A program made the translations under genes and the position numbers. Shown here piece after piece: positions 1 to 5,915 of a DNA stretch of 30,641 bases. Below the pieces are notes generated by a model that saw only the letters and a program-made list of their open reading frames with translations, had not been told where the DNA came from and did no database searches. The stretch covers positions 1 through 30,641 of the forward strand of contig JAKORH010000023.1 in NCBI GenBank assembly GCA_029777935.1. Reading direction: 5' to 3'. This DNA comes from Pseudomonadota bacterium (lineage in GTDB: Bacteria; Pseudomonadota; Gammaproteobacteria; Burkholderiales; Burkholderiaceae). Each line of letters starts with the position of its first letter. The stretch's first letter is position 1.

Positions 1-445
1 ACGCGAACACGCTGGCGATCACGCCGTGGCTCGCCTGCGCGAGCTGCGAGAAATCGAAGCGCGCATCGATCATCGCGCGCAGTGCGTCTTCGGTCAGGCG
101 CAGTTCGCGCAGCCGCGCCTCGTCCTTCTGCAGCTCGCCGATTGTGTTGTCGGCAGCGTTGCCCCATTGCACCAGCGCGGCGAGCGCGGCCGCCATCGCA
201 TCGAGCGGCGCGCGCCGCTCGGCCGCGAGCCTTGTCGCCGCGGCCGGCCAGTACGGGCGGTACTTGCGCGCCAGTTCGCCGAAGTCCTTCAGCAGTTCGG
301 CATTGCGCGCCGAATCGACGCCGCCAGCGGCCGGATGCCACTCGATCTCGACGCAGCCGGCGCTCGCCAGTGCTTCGAGCGCGATGAAGGCGTCGTCGCG
401 CGCGACCACGATCTCGAACCAGCGGGTGGGCTGGGGCCGCATCAT
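1..445 (-). CDS. V-type ATPase subunit I, N-terminal part (runs off window)
   Basis: Reading leftwards from the ATG at 445, about 148 codons are open and leave the window without a stop. The visible N-terminus (MMRPQPTRWFEIVVARDD) and the charged helical stretch after it (LLKDFGELARKYRPYW, then a coiled region rich in R, E and L) fit the cytoplasmic arm of subunit I/a. That subunit joins the peripheral stalks to the membrane rotor in V-type ATPases. The start overlaps the stop of the upstream gene in an ATGA, so the two are translationally coupled. The membrane half lies outside the window, so the call rests on the N-terminus and on the two coiled-coil or C-like genes before it. Confidence 0.6.
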   Translation of the reverse strand, partial: MMRPQPTRWFEIVVARDDAFIALEALASAGCVEIEWHPAAGGVDSARNAELLKDFGELARKYRPYWPAAATRLAAERRAPLDAMAAALAALVQWGNAADNTIGELQKDEARLRELRLTEDALRAMIDARFDFSQLAQASHGVIASVFA

Positions 446-1233
446 GGCCGCACCTCGAGCGTGCGCAGCGAGAACTCCCCGCGCAGCCGTTCCACATCGA
501 GCGCCGCCACGATCAGGTAGGCGAACAGCGCGACCGGCTGCGCGGGAAAGCGGTGCACGAACCGCAGCGCCCGCGCGGTGAGCGCGCCGCGCGTTTCGGC
601 GGTCTGGTCGAGCGGCACGCCGGCAAAGCGCGCAAGGTGCTCAGCGACCGCGCGCTCGAGCGTGACGAGTTCACCGCGCGCATCGGCATCGCAGCGCGGC
701 CAGCGGCGCCGCCACTCGCGGCGCCACGCCGCTAGCACGGCGTGCAGCGCTTGCGGTGCGCTGCCTACCGTTCCGGGTGTGCCGCGGAGCGCGCCGGCCA
801 GCGGCGCCAGTTCGCCCTGCACCAGTTCCGCGCGCCGCTCGCCCGGCGTGGCGCGCGCCAGGTCGGCCAGCGCCGGATCGCCTCGCATCCATGGCGCCGG
901 CGCTTCTTCACTGAAGAGATGCACCAGCGCCGGCAGATCGACCAGATGCCGCGTCCACAGCACCGCACCACGCCACGCCTGCGGCGCCCAGCGCGCGACC
1001 TCCATGATGCGCAGGCGAAGCTGCTGGCGGAACGCGCGTTCAATCTCGTCCGCGCCCGCGCGCGCGTCGATGCCGGAGACCTTGCCCGCAGCGGGCGAGG
1101 CGCGCAGCGCCTCCAGCAATGCGGACGTGGTGCGTGCCGAGCGTGCCCGGGACCACAGGCGCTCGTCGGGCCGCCGTGCCAGATGTGCGCTCAGGCGCGC
1201 GTGCGCGTAGTCGAGCGGCAAGCCCGCGATCAT
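442..1233 (-). CDS. V-type ATPase subunit C-like protein (AC39 type)
   Basis: 263 residues from the ATG at 1233 (MIAGLPLDYAHARLSAHLAR) to the TGA at 442-444. The protein is almost all helical, with repeated W/L-rich helices and no signal peptide or membrane segment. This resembles the C/d subunit that sits between the V1 central stalk and the membrane ring. No catalytic motif is expected. The start overlaps the stop of the upstream coiled-coil gene (ATGA at 1233-1230), and the stop overlaps the subunit I start, so this is a tightly coupled operon. Sequence divergence is high. The assignment leans on position between a G/H-like stalk gene and a subunit I-like gene. Confidence 0.55.
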   Translation of the reverse strand: MIAGLPLDYAHARLSAHLARRPDERLWSRARSARTTSALLEALRASPAAGKVSGIDARAGADEIERAFRQQLRLRIMEVARWAPQAWRGAVLWTRHLVDLPALVHLFSEEAPAPWMRGDPALADLARATPGERRAELVQGELAPLAGALRGTPGTVGSAPQALHAVLAAWRREWRRRWPRCDADARGELVTLERAVAEHLARFAGVPLDQTAETRGALTARALRFVHRFPAQPVALFAYLIVAALDVERLRGEFSLRTLEVRP

Positions 1234-1583
1234 GTCGCGTCCGTCGTCAACTCCGCGGCCAGCCGCTCGATCGCGGCGCGCAGATGGCCGGCGTCGGCGC
1301 CGGCTGCGGCGCTGGACGCTTCGAGATCTGCGCGCTGGCGCTCGATCTCGTTCAGCCTCGACGACACTCGCGCCTGTGCGAACGCGTGCACGCGCGCGAT
1401 CCGGAGCGCGGCGCGCTCGGCGATGCGGCGCGCCCTCTCGCGCGCCTGCGCGAGTTGCTCCTCGGCCTCGGTGCGGCACTGTGCGACCGCGGCGCGCGCC
1501 GCCTGTTCGGCCTGCAGCACCTGCTCGATGGCCGCGTCCGCTGCCGCGGACTCCGCGGCGATGTGCATCGTTCGGGTCGACAT
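1230..1583 (-). CDS. V-type ATPase stalk subunit G/H-like coiled coil
   Basis: 117 residues from the ATG at 1583 (MSTRTMHIAAESAAADAAIE). A GGAA lies about ten bases upstream, and longer readings start at non-ATG codons without a better ribosome site. Nearly the whole protein is an Ala/Arg/Glu-rich heptad coiled coil (EQAARAAVAQCRTEAEEQLA) with no hydrophobic segment. This is typical of the peripheral-stalk G/H/E subunits of V/A-type ATPases. It is the first gene of the leftward operon. Any generic coiled coil could look like this, so the identity depends on the downstream C-like and I-like genes. Confidence 0.55.
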   Translation of the reverse strand: MSTRTMHIAAESAAADAAIEQVLQAEQAARAAVAQCRTEAEEQLAQARERARRIAERAALRIARVHAFAQARVSSRLNEIERQRADLEASSAAAGADAGHLRAAIERLAAELTTDAT

Positions 1584-1635
1584 GGCGAGCTTTTCCGCGC
1601 GAGTTGCCAGTGTCGCGTGCGGATGTGGCCCGCGG

Positions 1636-1649
1636 TTGACCGCTGTCAA
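1636..1649. promoter_or_regulatory. FNR/CRP-family-like palindrome TTGAC-N4-GTCAA
   Basis: The sequence TTGACCGCTGTCAA is a perfect 5-4-5 inverted repeat in the 155-bp divergent region between the V-ATPase-like operon and the small cytochrome c gene. It differs from the FNR consensus TTGAT-N4-ATCAA by one symmetric base in each half. Its centre lies about 96 bases before the cytochrome ATG and about 60 before the leftward ATG, so it could serve either promoter. Binding is inferred. Confidence 0.4.
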
Positions 1650-1738
1650 GGGGGCGGCGTGGTGTCAACGGCACAGTCTGCGGCGCGTTGTTGGCGCGTG
1701 GATTCCGACGATCACCTACCTATCCGAAGGGAGCTTTC

Positions 1739-2038
1739 ATGAACAAACTGCTTATCGCATCTGCGCTGGCGTGCTCGCTGGCGCTCGCCAGTGGCGTCGC
1801 GGCCGCGCAGGACGCGAAGAAGGGCGAGGCCATCGTCAAGGAAGCCGGCTGCTTCACCAAGTGCCATGACATGGACAAGAAGAAGAAAGGCCCGGCGTTC
1901 AAGGTCTCGGCCGCCAAGTTCAAGAAGGAAGGCATGGACGCGAACAAGATCGTCGCCGACATCAAGGAGGCGCACGAAGACATGAAGCTGAAGGACGACG
2001 AACTGAAGAACGTTGCCGCGTGGTTGCTGACGCTGTAG
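1739..2038 (+). CDS. small class I cytochrome c with CXXXCH heme motif
   Basis: 99 residues. The ATG at 1739 follows a GAAGGGAG ribosome site. Residues 1-23 form a Sec signal peptide (cleavage near AAA-Q24). The heme motif is C38-F-T-K-C42-H43, with three residues between the cysteines instead of two. The reading is unambiguous in the DNA at 1850-1867. Downstream are GPAF and a C-terminal helix (LKNVAAWLLTL) like other small class I cytochromes. M82, 17 residues from the end, is the likely sixth ligand, with H79 as an alternative. It is a probable periplasmic electron shuttle. It is monocistronic, with a strong terminator after it, and lies beside the decaheme conduit genes. Confidence 0.85.
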   Translation: MNKLLIASALACSLALASGVAAAQDAKKGEAIVKEAGCFTKCHDMDKKKKGPAFKVSAAKFKKEGMDANKIVADIKEAHEDMKLKDDELKNVAAWLLTL

Positions 2039-2403
2039 ATCCAGTTCTCGCCACTGATGCAAAGGGCCGGCTCCGCCGGCCTTTTGTTTTTATTGCTGAA
2101 CTCTTCCGGGCACCGGTGTAACGGCAATGGTCACATTTCACACGTGTGGCGCGCAGGCGACACGCGTCAACCATCTGCGGCCAGGGTGCCTGGCGCGGGC
2201 CGCGGCGGTTCCGCAGGCAGGGTGACGATGGCTGTGAGCAGCGACAAAGTTGATCGCACCCGCCGTCTTCCTGTGCCGGCAAGTCAAGCGGCGACTCTTT
2301 GCTATTGGTCAAGCTAGTCCCGATGGATGGAGATCACGCTTCCGCCAGAAATCCGGGAACTGGGGCGATCAATCGAGTGTTGGATCTGGATAGGGAGGGG
2401 TGT
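2039..2403. other. intergenic region upstream of the first decaheme gene
   Basis: 365 bases without a convincing gene. It holds the terminator of the small cytochrome at its left end and a GGGAGGGG ribosome site at 2393-2400 for the decaheme gene. A weak TTGCT-N4-GTCAA half-palindrome at 2299-2312 could be a degenerate FNR/CRP site. The promoter of the electron-transfer block should lie here, but no -35/-10 pair stands out. Confidence 0.5.
2061..2091 (+). terminator. rho-independent terminator
   Basis: A GC-rich stem (GGCCGGC paired with GCCGGCC around a TCC loop) is followed by TTTTGTTTTT and lies 23 bases after the stop of the CXXXCH cytochrome. The A-run 5' of the stem pairs with part of the U-tract, so it could also stop transcripts on the other strand. 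Confidence 0.9.
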
Positions 2404-5139
2404 ATGAGTGTGAACAACTTGCTGGTTCGACTCTTTGGCGTGGCCGCCGCGGCGGCTCTCGTCTTGTCGGGCTGTGGTGGCAGTGACGGCGCTACGGGGC
2501 CGGCGGGCCCGGCAGGTCCGGCCGGTCCTCCGGGACCTCCGGGACCCAACGCGCTCGTCCTGACGCCGAACACGCCGCCGGCGACGTTCGCGGCACTGAA
2601 GATGACGGCCAAGGTCACTTCGGTCACGATCGCGAGCCCGCCGGTGGTGAACTTCTCGCTGGCGGATCCGGATGGCAAACCGATCATCGGGTTCGGCAGC
2701 AAGTCGAAAGCTTCGACCGCAACCGTGGCCAGCTACCCGAACCTCGCGTTCGCGCTGGCCAAGTTGGTTCCGGGAACGAATGGCAGCCCGAGCAAGTGGG
2801 TCAGCTATATCGTGACTTCGGTGCCGACGACGACGGCAGCCGCCGCGCCGACCCGGCCCACGACCGACAACACCGGCACGCTGGTCGACAACGGCGACGG
2901 CACCTACAAGTACACCTTCTATCGCGACGTCACGCAGATCGCGACACAGGTCGCGGGAATGACGGACCCGGCCGGCTCCAACAAGGCCGACCTCGGTGAT
3001 CTGTCATGGCAACCCAGCCTGACCCATCGCCTGACGATCCAGATTTCGGGCAATGCGCCGGGGACCGGCACCAACACGCCCGATGGCGTGCAGGTCGTTG
3101 CAGGCGTGCCGCTCGCCAATGCGGTCGACGTCATCTACGACTTCATCCCCGCGACCGGCAAGGCCGCTGCGGCCTCGGATGCGAGCCGCGACATCGTCGC
3201 CAATGCCAACTGCAATACGTGCCACAGCACGCTCGGCGGCATTCCCGGCGACAGCGCGGAAAGCTCCGGTGCGGGCTTCCACGGGGGCAGCCGCAACGAC
3301 GTCAAGTACTGCGTGGTCTGCCACACCGATCAGCGCAAGTACGGCAGAGCCGAAGCCACGATCGACGCCTCGACTCTGACCTTCACTACCAGCAGCACGT
3401 ACCGGGTCGACGATCGCGCCGTGGGCAACCTGCCCAACCTGATTCACAAGGCGCACCTGGGAGAGATGCTGGCGAAGAAGAAGTACAACTTCGGCGGAGT
3501 GCTGTTGAACGAAACGCTGTATCCGCAGGACATCCGCAATTGCACGAAGTGCCACGACGGTACGTCCGGCGCGTCCGGGTCAGTCCAGACCGCGCAGGGG
3601 GACAACTGGAGAACGACTCCCAGCCGGCTCGCATGTGGCGCATGCCATGACGGCATCAACTTCGCGACCGGCAAGGGCGTGACGCTGGCCGATGCAGCCG
3701 CTGGCCTGACGTCGAGTCAGTTCGGGCACGTCGCCGGTTCCTATACCGACGACTCACAGTGCGCGATCTGCCATACGTCGGACAAGATCAACGTCTATCA
3801 CCTTCCGGTGACGCCGCCGAACACGGGCAGCGCGCTGCACGTGACGGGCGGCAATGCCAACACGAACGCGGCCTGGATCGCTTCCAACACTTCCCGGCTG
3901 CCGGCGGGCGCGATCAAGGTCAGCTACGACATCAAGAGCGTGTCGAGGAACGCGAGCAAACAGCCGGTGATGGTGTTCCGTATCCTGCAGAACGGCGCGC
4001 GCGCGGACCTCAACAACTTTGCCACGGCCGCGGTCAACTCGGCCACCGCATCGAAGGAGATCTGGGACAACTTCATGGGAGCGCCGAGCGCGTACTTCGT
4101 GTTTGCGGTTCCGCAGGATGGCGTTGCCGCACCGGCGGACTTCAATGCCTCGGTGTCGGGCTACCTGAAGAACATCTGGAACGGCACCGCGACGGGTACC
4201 GGCGCGGGCACGTTGTCCGGACCTGACGCCGACGGGTACTACACGGTCACGCTCACCGGAGTGACGATCCCCGACAACGCGGTGATGCTCACCGGCGGCC
4301 TTGGCTACTCGTACAACGTGACGAGCACGTTGCCGCTGACGCAGACGAGTCTGCCGGACTACCCGGTATCGCCTGCAGTGGCAACCGGCCAGACCAACGA
4401 GATCGGCGGGCTGATCGTCATCGCGCCGAATGCGCAGAAGGTTGCGACGGGCTACACCGGCCGCCGGGCGATCGTCGAGGACAAACGCTGCAATTCCTGC
4501 CACCAGGAACTCGGCACCTTCACCGAAGACGCGTTCCACGCCGGCCAACGCAACGACGGCACGACCTGCTCGTGGTGCCATAACCCGAACCGGACGAGCA
4601 GCGGCTGGTCGGCGGATTCGACCAGTTTCGTGCACGCCATCCATGCGGGCGGAAAACGGTCCGTGGCATTCAACTGGCATGCCGCCGCCCCGGGCGTGAC
4701 GTTCGCGGAAGTGAAATATCCGGGCGTTCTGGCCCGCTGCGAGCAGTGCCACGTGCCGGGTGCGTACGACTACAGTCTCACGCCGAGCAGCGTGGACAAC
4801 CGCCTGTACAGGTACGTCGCGACCGGCAAGCTGGCAAGCACGGGCACGACTTACACGTATGCGCCGTACATCACGATGGACGTGGATTACGGCGCAGGCT
4901 TTGCGTACAACGCGGCGACCGGGGCAGCCACGCAGGCCGCGGGAACCACGCTGGTGACATCGCCCACGGCGACGGTCTGCTTCGCTTGCCACGACACCGC
5001 GGACGCCAAGGCCCACATGATGCTCAACGGCGGGTCGATCTACTCGTCGCGCACTGCGGGGCTCGCGACGATCGAGACCTGCCTCGTTTGCCACGGCAAT
5101 GGCAAGCTGGGGGACATCAGCGCGGTGCATGCGCGGTAG
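2404..5139 (+). CDS. OmcA/MtrC-family decaheme lipoprotein with collagen-like stalk
   Basis: 911 residues from the ATG at 2404, preceded by GGGAGG. The signal peptide ends in a lipobox (LSGC, Cys24). Seven Gly-X-Y triplets follow at residues 29-49 (GPAGPAGPAGPPGPPGP). There are ten CXXCH motifs, at about residues 270, 303, 380, 411 and 453, then 696, 722, 779, 859 and 893. This is the MtrC/OmcA plan of two beta-domain plus pentaheme halves. It is predicted to be a surface-exposed cytochrome passing electrons between the outer-membrane conduit and external acceptors or donors. It is first in a block with a second decaheme lipoprotein, MtrA and MtrB homologues. The direction of electron flow (metal reduction or Fe(II) oxidation) cannot be read from sequence. 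Confidence 0.92.
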   Translation: MSVNNLLVRLFGVAAAAALVLSGCGGSDGATGPAGPAGPAGPPGPPGPNALVLTPNTPPATFAALKMTAKVTSVTIASPPVVNFSLADPDGKPIIGFGSKSKASTATVASYPNLAFALAKLVPGTNGSPSKWVSYIVTSVPTTTAAAAPTRPTTDNTGTLVDNGDGTYKYTFYRDVTQIATQVAGMTDPAGSNKADLGDLSWQPSLTHRLTIQISGNAPGTGTNTPDGVQVVAGVPLANAVDVIYDFIPATGKAAAASDASRDIVANANCNTCHSTLGGIPGDSAESSGAGFHGGSRNDVKYCVVCHTDQRKYGRAEATIDASTLTFTTSSTYRVDDRAVGNLPNLIHKAHLGEMLAKKKYNFGGVLLNETLYPQDIRNCTKCHDGTSGASGSVQTAQGDNWRTTPSRLACGACHDGINFATGKGVTLADAAAGLTSSQFGHVAGSYTDDSQCAICHTSDKINVYHLPVTPPNTGSALHVTGGNANTNAAWIASNTSRLPAGAIKVSYDIKSVSRNASKQPVMVFRILQNGARADLNNFATAAVNSATASKEIWDNFMGAPSAYFVFAVPQDGVAAPADFNASVSGYLKNIWNGTATGTGAGTLSGPDADGYYTVTLTGVTIPDNAVMLTGGLGYSYNVTSTLPLTQTSLPDYPVSPAVATGQTNEIGGLIVIAPNAQKVATGYTGRRAIVEDKRCNSCHQELGTFTEDAFHAGQRNDGTTCSWCHNPNRTSSGWSADSTSFVHAIHAGGKRSVAFNWHAAAPGVTFAEVKYPGVLARCEQCHVPGAYDYSLTPSSVDNRLYRYVATGKLASTGTTYTYAPYITMDVDYGAGFAYNAATGAATQAAGTTLVTSPTATVCFACHDTADAKAHMMLNGGSIYSSRTAGLATIETCLVCHGNGKLGDISAVHAR

Positions 5140-5168
5140 ATTGAAGCGCCGACATCAGCAGTGAAGCT

Positions 5169-5202
5169 GCAGCAGGGGAGCGCGAGGAACGCCCCCTGCT
5201 GC
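5169..5202. repeat. intergenic hairpin after the first decaheme gene
   Basis: GCAGCAGGGG at 5169-5178 pairs exactly with CCCCTGCTGC at 5193-5202. There is no U-tract directly after it. It lies 30 bases past the stop codon and just before a second hairpin that does have a U-tract, so it may protect the mRNA 3' end or help termination. Confidence 0.6.
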
Positions 5203-5210
5203 GGCAACCG

Positions 5211-5245
5211 ACCCGGTAGCGGCGACGCTTCCGGGTTGCTTTTTG
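5211..5245 (+). terminator. rho-independent terminator after the first decaheme gene
   Basis: The stem ACCCGG-T-AGCG pairs with CGCT-T-CCGGGT around a GCGA loop and is followed by TGCTTTTTG. It separates the first decaheme gene from the helix-hairpin-helix gene, so the block is probably more than one transcript. Confidence 0.8.
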
Positions 5246-5327
5246 TGCATCGTTCTCGGACGATCAACTCGTCACCTCCAGCGCCGCGACGCGCCGGGGA
5301 CGAAATTTCGAAGTGAGGAAACAGGCC

Positions 5328-5696
5328 GTGTTGTCCACGAGAAACCTGATCAAGGCCGCGGCCGTCGCGCTCATCGCGACTGCTTGCGCAGGCTCATCGG
5401 TAGCCGCAGAGAGTCCGCCGGGTTCATCGGCGGCTGGTCACCCGCCCGTGACCGCGAAAGGGCCGACCGTGGTGCCGGCCGAGAAGCTCGTCGACATCAA
5501 CAGCGCCAGCCGCGAACAACTGAAGACGTTGCCGGGAATCGGCGACGCCGAAGCGTCGAAGATCATCGCGGGACGTCCTTACCTCAGCAAGGCCGACCTG
5601 GCCACCAACAAGATTCTTCCGACCGGCGTCTACCTGTCGATCCGGAAGTTCATCATCGCCAAGCAGGCCGGTACGCCGAAGCCGAAGAAGAAGTAG
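5328..5696 (+). CDS. secreted helix-hairpin-helix (ComEA-like) protein
   Basis: 122 residues if translation starts at the GTG at 5328, seven bases after GAGGAAA. The TTG at 5331 or the GTG at 5313 are alternatives. The N-terminus is a signal peptide (AAAVALIATACAGSSVAAE). A Pro/Ser/Gly linker leads to a helix-hairpin-helix domain at about residues 55-112 (VDINSASREQLKTLPGIGDA) like the DNA-binding domain of ComEA. The tail is Lys-rich (PKPKKK). There is no heme motif. It is placed between two decaheme lipoprotein genes and behind a terminator. ComEA-like proteins bind DNA in the periplasm. A role in this conduit is not established, and the export signal argues against a cytoplasmic role. Confidence 0.8.
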   Translation: MLSTRNLIKAAAVALIATACAGSSVAAESPPGSSAAGHPPVTAKGPTVVPAEKLVDINSASREQLKTLPGIGDAEASKIIAGRPYLSKADLATNKILPTGVYLSIRKFIIAKQAGTPKPKKK

Positions 5697-5915
5697 CGGA
5701 TCGACATCACTCGAATCCGCCACCTTCGTTGCGACCGATCGGGTTTGATTTGGGACACACGGTCACGCGATGGCACGTGCAAGCTTTGCGTTGCGAGTGA
5801 GCAACGTCGAGCGAGCGCGCCAAACGCGGCTTCGCGGTTCGTGTGTATAAAACCTGACGGCATTTTCGATGCGCGGCCCAGCCGGCGTCGGGTCAATTGT
5901 GCGGGGAGAAATGAC

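Noticed and set aside
26..1690. Long plus-strand open frames opposite the V-ATPase-like genes
   Set aside because: They are Arg/Ala/Pro-rich shadows of the coupled minus-strand genes and have no ribosome sites.
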